A DNA stretch of 64,000 nt from Mayamaea pseudoterrestris (taxonomy: Eukaryota > Bacillariophyta > Bacillariophyceae > Sellaphorales > Sellaphoraceae): assembly GCA_027923505.1 (NCBI GenBank), contig BROI01000008.1, positions 186,001 through 250,000 on the forward strand, written 5' to 3'. The notes under the pieces are model-generated. The model saw only the letters and a program-made list of their open reading frames with translations, was not told where the DNA came from and made no database searches. Made by a program: the position numbers and the translations under genes. Positions 52,967 through 62,679 of the stretch are shown in pieces; the first letter of the stretch is position 1; the number at the start of each line of letters is the position of its first letter.

Positions 52967-55720
52967 ATGAAGGTGATGGCGATCCACGAGATGGCGATCC
53001 GAGTCAAGTGTGTATTGTACTTCTTGTCCTCACTCTGTGTTTATGGTAACGCTACGGGTGGTCTTTTCCTTCGCAGATGCGTGAAACGACACCGGATCCT
53101 GAACTTGCTAATGCTGAATTGGTTCTATAAGTCAACAATCAACTCTGGAGAAGAATGTGAATTGCTACTGGCAGGGAACGAGGAATCAGCGACTGCCGAA
53201 AGTTCTTTGTGCCATCGTCAGCGACTTCTGATCACAGCGCAGATCGTGTTAGCCGCCTTTATCTTCTTAGCTAGCGGTACAGTAACATGTTCGACTCGTC
53301 ATTATCTACCACTCTTCCTTCACAATGCTGCCGTCCTCCCTCACGAAAATGCATCATCGTCTGCATTTGCATTACGGCCTCGCGTTGCAAGTCACCATGG
53401 ATTTGCCTCGTACCTCGATTATCACAAGGATCTGACGGACGGGCAGCAATATCCGATTGATGTCACTTACGACGGTCGCTCTTTCATGTTGAATTCGAGC
53501 AGAACAATTTTCCTTTCCGGAAGCATGCATCCAGTCAGAACGACGAAAGCGACTTGGCTGCTGGCGCTGGATGAAGCTGTCAACAATGGACTGAATATGA
53601 TCACCATTTACGTTATGTGGTCGTCTCATCAACCTTTTCAAGACCAACCTTTTAACTGGTCGCTACCGATGCAGTCAGTTGTTTGCGAACATCAAGATGA
53701 CGGGTCATGTGAATGGACGCTCGCTCACGCGCTCTGGGCGGCTGCGAGACGAGGCTTGTTCGTTCACCTTCGGCTTGGTCCGTACGTTTGCGCAGAATAC
53801 ACGTATGGAGGCATTCCCGAGTGGCTGCCTCTCAAGTATCCAGATATGGAGATGCGACGGCTCAGTCTGCAGTGGATGACTCTCATGCGCGAATATTTGG
53901 AGCAAGCAATTACATACTTGCGGGCGAATCGATTGTTTGCGTATCAAGGAGGGCCCATTCTGTTTGCGCAGATTGAGAACGAGCTGGGTGATGATGGCAG
54001 TGTCGATGACGCTCTATATAAAAACGAGTCACTCCAGAAGTACGCAGATTGGTGTGGCGCAGTTGCTCACGAACTGGCGCCTGACGTTATCTGGACCATG
54101 TGTAATGGCTTGTCGGCGAACAATACTATAACAACATTCAATGGCGATTTTGCAGCCCGCAACTGGCTCGAGGCTCATGGTGAAACGGGACGCATTCAGA
54201 TAGACCAACCCGCCATGTGGACGGAGGCGGAAGGAGGCTTTCAGATATGGGGCGAAGAGCCGACCGCACCATCCGATTATTATTGGGGCCGAACGGCGCG
54301 GAGCATGGCGTATTTCACACTTCAGTGGTTTGCACGAGGCGGGTCACATCTTAACTATTACATGTTCTATGGAGGTCAAAACTTTGGACGCATGGCGGCG
54401 GCTGGTATTACAACGAATTACGCTTCGGATGCGGTTTTGTGTTCGTCAGGTCAACGACACGAGCCAAAGTTTACACATTTTCAAGATCTGCACCGTACTT
54501 TGGCATCCGTGGCGCATGTCATGGTCAACGCCGAGTCAGCATTGTTGAAGAATGAGTCGTTAAGCGTCTTATTGCCGGGGAATGTATGGGATGATGGAAC
54601 AGACCAGCAAATGTTTGTATACAGCGGAGCGGGGCCACGCAGTGAAGTCATTATTGCCGAGAACAATAGTAACGAGTCGGTCATAGTCCGAATTCCTTCG
54701 GCAGTGATTGGCAATGTCGTGTTAAAAATGGATCCATTTTCTGCCTTGCTACTTATCGATGGTGACATTGCCTTTGATACAGCTTCTATAGCGCCAAAGA
54801 GGCTCACTTATGCGAGGAATTTCAGCGATGCCGTGGACATTCTTAGCTGCTCGGGTCAAGTCGAACCAGTGGAAGCTGGAATTCTTTCCGAGAGAACACT
54901 AACTTCAAGCATCCCTCTCGAGCAGACTTACCTTATGGTGAATAGTTCATTGTCCAGTGACTATGCATGGTATGGGACTACGCTCTCGTTGGCCCAAGAT
55001 GTCCCTTTCGCCACGCTTTCCATTGAAACGTCACAAGCAAACGCCATGGTTATATACATTGATGGCCGCTTCGTCGGAGCGAGCGATACACACAATCACA
55101 AGGAAGGAAATGCCACCTTGGATATATATATTGGTAATTTGGAGGTTGGCAACCTGAGCCTTGCTATACTGTCGGAGTCACTTGGTTATGGCAATTTGCT
55201 TGGTCGATGGGGCGCTGGAACTCGGGCCAAGACGAAAGGTATTATTGGAAATGTATGGCTATCAAGTCCATCAAATTCTTTTAACATAAGCCTCGTCGAC
55301 GGCCGAAGTTGGCAGTCACACGCTGGTCTACATGGCGAGCATTCCGAGATCAAGTCCCCCGGCACCAGTAGCGGTAGCGGTGGAGTATGGTCAACGGCTC
55401 GATTCAAGACGCCTTTATACGATATGTCGTCCATCGGTCTCTTCTGGGAAATATCGCTTGGTCGTGGACATTTTAGCCTCAATGGCAAGGATCTCGGACG
55501 GTATTGGAACATAACACAAGGCAACACTGACGAGGCAAGCCAACGCTATTATTTTTTGCCGCCCGATTTGCTGGCAAGATCTGGCGGTGTCAATACACTA
55601 AATTGGTTTGATGCCTTTAATAACAGTTGCCAAGGTTTTGAACTGCGACTGAGTTGGATTTTTCAGCGAAAAGATGCTGGCTTCATGGATGAAGTGGCTT
55701 TTCCAATGGCGTGCATTTGA
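52967..55720 (+). CDS. glycoside hydrolase family 35 beta-galactosidase
   Basis: A large (about 917-residue) GH35 enzyme, which removes terminal beta-galactose. A hydrophobic segment near residues 85-105 (LLITAQIVLAAFIFLASGTV) is a signal anchor or signal peptide. The TIM barrel begins YDGRSFMLNSSRTIFLSGSM and continues with LGPYVCAEYTYGGIPEWL. The acid/base Glu is in GGPILFAQIENELG (near 339) and the nucleophile Glu is in MWTEAEGGF (near 420). YYMFYGGQNFG is also characteristic. C-terminal beta-sandwich domains end with RYYFLPPDLLARSGGVNTL. Many N-X-S/T sites agree with a secretory route. The first 80 residues are poorly supported; the frame reaches 52946 without ATG, and an unrecognised intron near 53046 is possible. 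Confidence 0.88.
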   Translation: MKVMAIHEMAIRVKCVLYFLSSLCVYGNATGGLFLRRCVKRHRILNLLMLNWFYKSTINSGEECELLLAGNEESATAESSLCHRQRLLITAQIVLAAFIFLASGTVTCSTRHYLPLFLHNAAVLPHENASSSAFALRPRVASHHGFASYLDYHKDLTDGQQYPIDVTYDGRSFMLNSSRTIFLSGSMHPVRTTKATWLLALDEAVNNGLNMITIYVMWSSHQPFQDQPFNWSLPMQSVVCEHQDDGSCEWTLAHALWAAARRGLFVHLRLGPYVCAEYTYGGIPEWLPLKYPDMEMRRLSLQWMTLMREYLEQAITYLRANRLFAYQGGPILFAQIENELGDDGSVDDALYKNESLQKYADWCGAVAHELAPDVIWTMCNGLSANNTITTFNGDFAARNWLEAHGETGRIQIDQPAMWTEAEGGFQIWGEEPTAPSDYYWGRTARSMAYFTLQWFARGGSHLNYYMFYGGQNFGRMAAAGITTNYASDAVLCSSGQRHEPKFTHFQDLHRTLASVAHVMVNAESALLKNESLSVLLPGNVWDDGTDQQMFVYSGAGPRSEVIIAENNSNESVIVRIPSAVIGNVVLKMDPFSALLLIDGDIAFDTASIAPKRLTYARNFSDAVDILSCSGQVEPVEAGILSERTLTSSIPLEQTYLMVNSSLSSDYAWYGTTLSLAQDVPFATLSIETSQANAMVIYIDGRFVGASDTHNHKEGNATLDIYIGNLEVGNLSLAILSESLGYGNLLGRWGAGTRAKTKGIIGNVWLSSPSNSFNISLVDGRSWQSHAGLHGEHSEIKSPGTSSGSGGVWSTARFKTPLYDMSSIGLFWEISLGRGHFSLNGKDLGRYWNITQGNTDEASQRYYFLPPDLLARSGGVNTLNWFDAFNNSCQGFELRLSWIFQRKDAGFMDEVAFPMACI

Positions 55721-55765
55721 CGTAGCTTAATAAATTTCTACATTACTTTTGCTATTGTTAATCCG

Positions 55766-56536
55766 TTAGGCAGCAACAACGACCATGGCAGCCCTAACAA
55801 GGATATCACCGCATCGAAAGCCCTTTTGTAGCTCCTCACAAACAATGCCTTCTTCATAATCCTCGCTCGGTCGCTGCATGACAGCTTGATGATTCTCATA
55901 GTCAAACTCCTTGCCAACAGTTTCGACTGGCTTCACTCCAAGCTTGTCAAATGTAGACAGAACCATGTCGTACGCTTCCTTATATTCTGCTTCAATTGCT
56001 CTCTCAGCATCCGTCTCTGGTGTGACGGCAATAAACGCGCGATCGTAGTTGTCAAGCATGGTGAGCAGTTGCCTCGCAACTTGAACAGTTGACATCGTAT
56101 CACCAGCATTATTCTGCGTGTTCATTCGTTGCTGAATGTTCTTGTATTCTTTTTGCAATTCATCCAGCTGCGGTCCCCATTCATCCTTGCCGGCTTGTAG
56201 TCGCGCCTTGGCTTCTTCTAGGGCCGTTTCGACGGCGACTGCATCCTTTCGCAGAACCTCTAGCTTGCGCGTGAGAAAGGCTGGCGAGGTAAGAATGTCG
56301 GTGCCACCCGTAGAAGTTTTCGACTCGACCGGAGGAGAAATGTCCTCGGCGACTTCGGCATCGCTTGCGGTAGCACCGTCCTCCTGCTCAGCGAAGAGAC
56401 ACGTGGAAGGTCTTGCGGCGACGGCGAATCGTCGGATGGAGACGCCTGATGGCGCTCTCACTGAAAAACCGCTAGTTTGACTAGCGCATAGAGTGCATAT
56501 AAGCAAAAGACTTGCTGCCAGGCGCTTGCAAAACAT
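55766..56536 (-). CDS. plastid-targeted GrpE nucleotide-exchange factor
   Basis: The 256-residue protein starts with a signal peptide ending ASQTSGFSVRAPSG, where G-F fits the diatom plastid motif, followed by a Ser/Arg-rich transit peptide. The GrpE part has the long coiled-coil helix (LTRKLEVLRKDAVAVETALE, then ELQKEYKNIQQRMN) and the C-terminal beta domain (YDMVLSTFDKLGVKPVETVG, FDYENHQAVMQ, GFRCGDILVRAAMVVVA). It recharges plastid Hsp70 by ADP release. No intron. A TGACGTC is at 56624-56630, about 88 bp before the start. Its 3' end nearly meets that of the convergent GH35 gene (45 bp). Confidence 0.92.
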   Translation of the reverse strand: MFCKRLAASLLLICTLCASQTSGFSVRAPSGVSIRRFAVAARPSTCLFAEQEDGATASDAEVAEDISPPVESKTSTGGTDILTSPAFLTRKLEVLRKDAVAVETALEEAKARLQAGKDEWGPQLDELQKEYKNIQQRMNTQNNAGDTMSTVQVARQLLTMLDNYDRAFIAVTPETDAERAIEAEYKEAYDMVLSTFDKLGVKPVETVGKEFDYENHQAVMQRPSEDYEEGIVCEELQKGFRCGDILVRAAMVVVAA

Positions 56537-56623
56537 TTTAAAAGGATTCAGAAGTAGGGTAGTTAGTCCAAGTCCGAGAGTCGAATGAGTGAATGATTCG
56601 AAAGATTGATGGATGCCGATGTG

Positions 56624-56630
56624 TGACGTC
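56624..56630. promoter_or_regulatory. TGACGTC element upstream of plastid GrpE gene
   Basis: A CRE-type core lies about 88 bp upstream of the GrpE ATG. Similar cores precede the PsbQ-like gene (1247-1252) and the plastid FKBP gene (35705-35712, 35746-35751). Significance is modest because six-base cores are common. Confidence 0.3.
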
Positions 56631-56714
56631 TATCCTTAAACCCTACTGTGCCTGTCATCCGCGCCTGATTTATTTCGTCGCTGTTTATACGCCGTAGTTT
56701 GGCTGCTACATACT

Positions 56715-57835
56715 TTAAAAGCTTAACGATTGACCACTCCAATCATAAAAGCCACCTGAGTATTCTTCGGTCATGGAATCGATAACGTCCAGCAGCTGGT
56801 TCACCGTGAACTCGACGGGAAAGAGGCTTCCTTCCTTGACGTTGGCTTGAAAGGGCACACTCAAATCTGTGTCCGTAGTTCCAGGATGCAGGGCGACGGT
56901 CCAAGCCGAATGACGCTTTAACTCCAACGCCAATGTTCTGGTGTACTGATTCATTGCCGACTTGCTCATGCGGTAGGAGTACCATCCTCCCAATCCATTG
57001 TCTGCGATGGAACCGACTCGGGCACTGAGGTTGGCAACAATGGCTGTAGGTCGCTGCTGTCTACTGCTGTCCTTTTGTTTTCGACGATCGCGAAGCAACA
57101 ACGGCAAAAGCTCCTTACTCAGCATCGCCGGACCAACCAGATTGATGGCAAGTGTCTTTTGCAACCAATCGCGATTTAATTTGGCCAGAGACCGTTCCGG
57201 TCCAGGTGTTGTCCTGCCGTCGCCAAGTATACCAGCCACGTTCAAAAGTAGATCGACCCTTTGATACTTGTCACGAATTTCTTTGCCAGCATTTGCAATT
57301 GACGATTGGTTCTCTAGATCGAGTTGGACAACTTGTATCCGATCGTGCTGTGATGACGCAATGTAGTTGTTCAAGGACGTTGCAGATGCAGGCGTTCGAC
57401 AAAGCGCGACAATCGTTCCCTGTAAACGATAATAATGTTATAAGTATCATCGCACAAATGTCTGCGTATACTAGTTGAAGTCTGATCACCCACCTTGCTT
57501 CGTTCCGTCAAGCTTTTGACAAACTGTAAGCCAATGCCTCGGTTGGAACCAGACACGACAAAGACGGCCCCGGGATCACTGTTTCGTTTCTGCGATTCCG
57601 AATTTGGTTCTGTAGCAACAGCAAAGTCAATATTCGGAAACACTGGAGTTCCATGCGTCCCTGGAGGCGGTGCCGGCTGAAAATTGGTGGAATATAACCG
57701 CGTACTACCGGTAGATGATCCGGGTCGGGCGAACGAGAAAGCGGTTTCAAAAGCAGCTACCGATACGCCCAGCGGAAGCCGAGAGAGACGGTATATACAG
57801 GCAGCACAACCCATTGCGTTATGCAAACTCATCAT
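56715..57835 (-). CDS. short-chain dehydrogenase/reductase
   Basis: Two exons (57835-57494 and 57419-56715, 74-bp intron) encode 348 residues. The Rossmann glycine motif is VVSGSNRGIGLQFV (TGXXXGXG type), next LLLNVAGILGDG (NAG), the Ser of NLSARVGSIADNGLG, and YSYRMSK (YXXXK catalytic pair). The junction gives TERSKGTIVALCRTPASATS, with the second Rossmann strand intact. LHPGTTDTDLSVPFQANV is typical of the C-factor/sniffer-like atypical SDRs. The N-terminal 85 residues contain hydrophobic and Ser/Arg-rich sequence and may target an organelle. Substrate unknown. TACCGGTA at 57706-57713 lies within this leader. Confidence 0.85.
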
Positions 57836-58087
57836 TGGTACCGTGACTTCAGGAATGACGCGTCTATACCATGATCAACTCTAAATTCCATCACACTTTC
57901 GGACGAATGATGTGCGATGTTTGAGCATGTCATGATGACGTGTTTGAGAACCGATGCGATGTTCGCCACGTCGCGCCGCGCCGCGGCGCCTTTTCGGCCA
58001 TGAAACCATGAAATTCAGTCGCCACCCCTTTCGTGTTTGTACAAGTAATCTCTAGTAGGCAGCTTTGAAGGAGAGTTATAGGAAAAA

Positions 58088-58562
58088 ATGATTGCTGATC
58101 CAATGGCTGACCTAACCGGGGAATCTGTCCCAGGTTCTGCTAACAATGATAGTATGAACTCGCAGAAGGAAGTCTTTAATCCAATGGTTCTACAAGTCAA
58201 TCTGCAACGGATTGATCGTATTAGATCCGTCATGGGAATAGCGTCTGGATGTGCCGCTGGTATTCTTGGTTTGACGAGTTTTCAGGGTCTTGGTTAGTTG
58301 CAAATGAGCGCTTCTTGCGATTGCGGCTTGTCATCATTTTTACCAAATCAATTCATGAATGTGTCGGCCCTCTTTTACAGCATGTTTCATCGCACTTCAT
58401 CTGTTTGTTCTCATATCTATATGGGTCTGGAAGATGAACTGCAGACTATCAACGTACACAAAGCAATCGTGTTTCCAATATATGACCGCGTCTGTCCAAG
58501 CAACGGCCCTGTCATTCACATTATTTTGGACGCTGTTCTACGGACTAGTCTACCTTTACTAG
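58088..58562 (+). CDS. EMC6: ER membrane protein complex subunit 6
   Basis: Two exons (58088-58292 and 58381-58562, 88-bp intron) encode 128 residues. EMC6 is a core subunit of the EMC, which inserts tail-anchored and multi-pass proteins into the ER. QKEVFNPMVLQVNLQRIDRI corresponds to the conserved amphipathic start. SVMGIASGCAAGILGLTSFQ is helix 1. The splice joins QGLACFIALHLFVLISIWVW (helix 2), and the C-terminus LFWTLFYGLVYLY is the strongly conserved EMC6 ending. The first exon frame reads only a few bases into the intron before a stop, which supports splicing. Divergent from the SDR gene. Confidence 0.9.
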
Positions 58563-58662
58563 ACAAGTCTCTAGTTGATATATTTATTAACGGTACTCCG
58601 TAATGGATATACGCAACGTGCAGTCTTACGTGTAGTGGTATGCGTATCGTACCTGAGCTTGC

Positions 58663-59326
58663 TTACCTTGGAGCTCCAAAGGCCTCAGGCATGCGCTCAA
58701 CAGTGTATCGGTAACCACTAATGTACATGCAAGGCACACCAGGAATCTTACGAATACGCCCACGTAGCTCCTTGTCACATGTAGCTACGATGAAGCACTT
58801 CCACTGTTTCGCCATGTTGACCAAACAGTCATCCGCGTAATTGCCCTTGCAGTGACAAGGGATCCGCTCAAAGCGAGGATCCTTGGCTAATCGCAGCGCA
58901 ATTCTGTACTTGCCGCCGAGTTTCTCTAGTTCAGCCATGACGCAGTCCGTGACGCATGGTGTGCATTTGGCTAGCAAACAGTCCATCATTGATCGAACTA
59001 TGTCAAGCTTTTTTCTGTGAATATGCAGCGATGTGAGTAAACAGGTTGCAGAATCCGTCGCGCGAACCGGATCGACGTCATACTAACCGAATTGAAAAGT
59101 TGATAAAATTGGTATCAATCAAAACATTGTAGGGCGGACCAAGCTGCGTATTGTGGCTGAAGAATAAGGCTGTGGATTGTTGTTCGACATGGCGTGGAGC
59201 TTCGGCCTTCTTTTGTTCCAAAACTTTTTGCTTCGCTTTCTCGGCATTCTCTTGGACGCGTGTATCCTTCGGGCTTATAATTTTCTTCGTTACGGCAAAC
59301 TTGCGAGTTTGTTTAGCTTTCCCCAT
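58663..59326 (-). CDS. FCF1: FCF1/UTP24 rRNA-processing PIN endonuclease
   Basis: Two exons (59326-59088 and 59014-58663, 73-bp intron) give 196 residues, the usual length. FCF1 is the PIN-domain nuclease of the small-subunit processome that cuts pre-rRNA at sites A1 and A2. [15 protein letters not shown] is the conserved N-terminus. PIN residues include the Asp in [11 protein letters not shown], the Glu in [22 protein letters not shown] and [20 protein letters not shown]. The splice restores [19 protein letters not shown]. The end [14 protein letters not shown] matches the family. Together with LTV1 and RRN3 it is the third ribosome-biogenesis gene here, but dispersed. Confidence 0.95.
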
Positions 59327-59821
59327 TGTCAGCTTTTGGATAGTCTGAAAGCAGACTTTGCGACGAACTTTGATGTGCGGCCAAATCGATGGCCATCAGA
59401 ATCACATTCAGTCCCGGTCCGACAGATGCAATAGCTATGTGAGCCGCAACTGACAAAGATGTAAGAGAGTTAAGAAATATATCTATTTATACTGCTATCC
59501 CGTAAACCGTCTCCCACCCGTAGTGACAAGCGATAAATAGATTCACAGATGTATTGGGGCCCCGCCGTCCCAACTGACAAAGTTTTATGTGTACATACCG
59601 GTGTACGGTATGCCTACGGGTATACATAGTCCCCTGCCACAGTACAATAATCTTCTGGCTATAAATTCTAAATTACTATCGTTATCGCCCAAAACAATTC
59701 GGTTGCCTGCTGCAATCAGCTCAGCACTAACGGACCGGCACTTGCAGCGGAGTGCCACTGCTGGATTCATCTGCGTCGACAGCCAAATGGCATAAAATCT
59801 ACAGAAGCGTGAATTGTAAGC
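59327..59821. other. 495-bp spacer, no supported gene
   Basis: Contains the FCF1 leader and the AAR2 3' region. A short imperfect palindrome (cataccggtgtacggtatgcc, 59594-59614) is related to the TACCGGTA sites but is not exact. ORFs are short and without domains. Confidence 0.4.
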
Positions 59822-61204
59822 TCAATGCCTTTTCTTTGCTTCTACATGCTCAAGATAGTGTGCCGCCTCGCGGACGAGCGAAACGTCATTAGCGGCATCA
59901 AGGACCCGCGAGCAAGTCATCACAATATCTTCAGTGGGAGTCATGGCAGCAACTAATAGAGAATATTCCTCTTGAATATTCTCAGCTAGTGGTTGCTGTC
60001 TACCCGACGGGGCTTGAGCACTTGATGTCAAAGATGCGATCCGCAGCAACGACGATTCCACTTCCTCCGTAGAAACCACGATCGGAGCATCCTCATCGGA
60101 GTCATCATCTCCGTCTTCTTCCCTTGCATCCTCCGCTTGGAGTAGATTAGCGGTGACACGCTTGAGTTTCACTGCAAGTGCCGATAGCTGAGGATCGTGC
60201 GTCGCCAATGCTTTTGATAGTAATCTTTGAATGCATGACAGCACATTATTGTCCTGAGGCATGTCCATATCGTCAAAAAAGTCACGATCAACCGAAGAAA
60301 ATTGCTGAAGCATGATGTCAAGAAAGCATCTGTACATTTCGATTCGTTCGTGAAACATTTCAGCGAGCGAAAGCATGGCAATAAGGTCTCTCCAACATTG
60401 CAGCGATGCAAAGCAATGCAAATGGACAAACAAAAGATAGGAAAGCTGTAGATCTGCCAGCAACAGTCGCCAGTTGGAGTCATAATGCATGTCAATGACT
60501 ATTTGCAAAGCAAGGTCTCCGGAATGTGGGTGTATAAACAGGGCACTCCGTTGCGGGCTTTCCAGGCGCGCCAACAATTGCTTGGTGCCCTTGTGCTGCG
60601 AGTGGCGGGCCGTTTGGATCGCTCTGATGACAGGTATACATGGATAGGTCACAGCCACGCCGTCGGCGATTAATCTTGCCTGTTTCACTTGTTGTAACTG
60701 CACATCTTCCTCGTCGTCGACGAAGCTACTTGGAATAATCTTGTCGCCAGAATGGAGATTGTGCTTGCTTCGTAAAAATGACTCTGAAATAAAGCACGAC
60801 AAATTGTTCCACTCAATTCGGCAAGGTGCAGTAGTGAATAGCTGGTAATGCACGAGTCGATGCGCACCGATTCGTCCACGACCGATTTGGTCTAGCAAGT
60901 TGGTCCTCGTTAATGGATCGACTGGTTGTGTTGAAGTTTCTTCGGTCAATGGATCATAGCAGCGTATAAAGTGATTCCCAACATTTGCAAAGATCACAAA
61001 TCCCACCGTCACTCCAATGGCTGCATTGCCGTGTCCCGCTCGATGTGCCGCTCTGGTCGTAAGGAAATGAAACGAATTATCATCGGGCACAGAGCCAAAC
61101 CCAACAAAGTCGTCACTTTTTAGAGCAACCTGTTGACCATCAAAGCATAAAATACTTCCAGCTGGAAGGTGAAGAACCGCAACGACAATTCCGGAGTTGT
61201 CCAT
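59822..61204 (-). CDS. AAR2: AAR2 splicing factor homologue
   Basis: A 460-residue protein of the AAR2 family, which chaperones PRP8 during U5 snRNP assembly. The N-terminal domain opens with GIVVAVLHLPAGSILCFDGQ, similar to the VVILNMPKGTEFGID of animal AAR2. The helical C-terminal domain has the family pattern DLALQIVIDMHYDSNWRLLL, ADLQLSYLLFVHLHCFASLQ, then CWRDLIAMLSLAEMF and RDFFDDM. An acidic insertion (EEDGDDDSDEDAP) and extra C-terminal helices make it longer than the human protein (384). The frame is open upstream to 61303 without ATG, so either 61204 is the start or a short 5' exon is missed. Confidence 0.85.
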   Translation of the reverse strand: MDNSGIVVAVLHLPAGSILCFDGQQVALKSDDFVGFGSVPDDNSFHFLTTRAAHRAGHGNAAIGVTVGFVIFANVGNHFIRCYDPLTEETSTQPVDPLTRTNLLDQIGRGRIGAHRLVHYQLFTTAPCRIEWNNLSCFISESFLRSKHNLHSGDKIIPSSFVDDEEDVQLQQVKQARLIADGVAVTYPCIPVIRAIQTARHSQHKGTKQLLARLESPQRSALFIHPHSGDLALQIVIDMHYDSNWRLLLADLQLSYLLFVHLHCFASLQCWRDLIAMLSLAEMFHERIEMYRCFLDIMLQQFSSVDRDFFDDMDMPQDNNVLSCIQRLLSKALATHDPQLSALAVKLKRVTANLLQAEDAREEDGDDDSDEDAPIVVSTEEVESSLLRIASLTSSAQAPSGRQQPLAENIQEEYSLLVAAMTPTEDIVMTCSRVLDAANDVSLVREAAHYLEHVEAKKRH

Positions 61205-61647
61205 TATTGTTTCAAGTGTGGAACTATCTGTAAACGTTTGGGCACGAAAGCAGAAGGTGATGCCCAGTCGCCATGATCCTTCTGTTGATACCTGTCGCAC
61301 CACTAGCCGGTGCGACGCTTGAAACGCGACCGTTCTGCTTGGACACCTTTGTAATCGTACGATATTATAGACTCTTCAACAAAAAGCCTACCTGGTATCT
61401 AGAATCCAGTTCATCCTTGCGTTGTTACTTCACTAGATCACTAATAGTACGGATTTTGTGGGCGTTGCGTACATGTAACGTCAAGACAGTTGACATGCAT
61501 CCATGTCAACAGACTGCCACAATTAAATACATGAATAGTAAGATGTACTGTAGATTTATAAATCAGTCTGAATCTAATCTCGGACTGGTAAACACTAAAA
61601 GTCTGTGGGTACTGATTGGACTCGCATATACAAGCAACTCTTTCCCT
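61205..61647. other. 443-bp spacer, no supported gene
   Basis: Holds the AAR2 upstream region and the 3' end region of the RING gene. It is AT-richer than its neighbours. The plus-strand ORF at 61273-61839 overlaps both genes antisense and shows no domain. Confidence 0.4.
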
Positions 61648-62424
61648 TTAAAACTCCTCCCATCGCAACTTTTTACGGCAGCTCGGACAATTCTGATTCT
61701 GTTCAACCCATTGGTAGAGACAGGGCAAATGAAAATAAGTGCGATTAGCACCACAACCACAAAATGTCGGGATTCTTGGATTGGTGGGATCAAAATTTTC
61801 CATGCAAATGACGCATTCATCGTCATGCGAATCCATTGATGCAGCCATGAGCTTTGACATTTCCTTCTGAATGTCCGATCCAGGCAAGACAACTTCATCT
61901 ATATTGATTGTAAGTACGCCTTTGGTTGATGAGTCAAAAGATGATGCAGGTCGAACAGAAAGCCGTTTCAAAGGCTTGCTCGTCATAGCTTCATGCGCGC
62001 CTGGACTGTCAAGAGAGTCGTAGGTTCGAAACTTGTCTCTGAGCGATCGAACAAATTGATTAATGCCTCGTTGCAATTCACCTTCCTCTCGTATGCAATC
62101 ATTGCGGCAACAATCTTGTCTCGAGTTATCATCATTGTCAACTATCAGCTCCGCTGTTGCATCGTCCTCAGCTGAACGTGCCGCAGCGACCTGGTATGTG
62201 GAAATGGAACGCTCCATGCGAGTCGAAGAAAGTACTCCTCGCCCTGTAGGTATGGTGCGATCTTCTTCGGCCTCTTTGTCACGATTACAGTCGCAGCAGA
62301 GACGAAAGCACATCATAACAGCTTTCTCGAGTGAACAAGCTACTGCAGACTGCTTGGCGTTTACGAGTGATAATGCCAAGTCGCTTCCGTCGTCGCGAAA
62401 GAACATGGTTGACGTCATGGTCAT
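61648..62424 (-). CDS. RING-finger protein, putative E3 ubiquitin ligase
   Basis: The 258-residue protein has a C-terminal RING-type zinc finger from about residue 200: DECVICMENFDPTNP, then the C-G-C-G loop, YFHLPCLYQWV and NCPSCRKKLRWEEF. Cys and His spacing fits a RING/RING-variant that binds two zinc ions and recruits an E2. The N-terminal part is Ser/Asp-rich with a Cys cluster (MCFRLCCDCN), possibly palmitoylated, and no transmembrane helix. Substrates are unknown. Three Met codons cluster at the start (62424, 62418, 62406). It is divergent from the nuclear-protein gene starting at 62680. Confidence 0.8.
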   Translation of the reverse strand: MTMTSTMFFRDDGSDLALSLVNAKQSAVACSLEKAVMMCFRLCCDCNRDKEAEEDRTIPTGRGVLSSTRMERSISTYQVAAARSAEDDATAELIVDNDDNSRQDCCRNDCIREEGELQRGINQFVRSLRDKFRTYDSLDSPGAHEAMTSKPLKRLSVRPASSFDSSTKGVLTINIDEVVLPGSDIQKEMSKLMAASMDSHDDECVICMENFDPTNPRIPTFCGCGANRTYFHLPCLYQWVEQNQNCPSCRKKLRWEEF

Positions 62425-62679
62425 GAGCGTGGGGGTAGCGGTGCGACAAGCCTATCAAATTAGGGATGAAGATTCGCACGACATTGTGGACGACTTGTCC
62501 TTGCTTCTCCAAGAAGGAAGCTGTGCATCGAGCCCCTGTTTTTGCTAATTGGTCGACTTGCAGTACAATTACAAGATTATTTAGAGGCCCTGTGTTGCTC
62601 TGGATCAGAATACTTGAATTTTAGAATTTGCTTTGTCTAGCAGGTGAAGCAAATCCTGCGCGAGTCACCGGCCATCACT

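Noticed and set aside
61273-61839. 188-codon plus-strand ORF
   Set aside because: It is antisense to the AAR2 upstream region and to the RING domain exon and has no recognisable fold.
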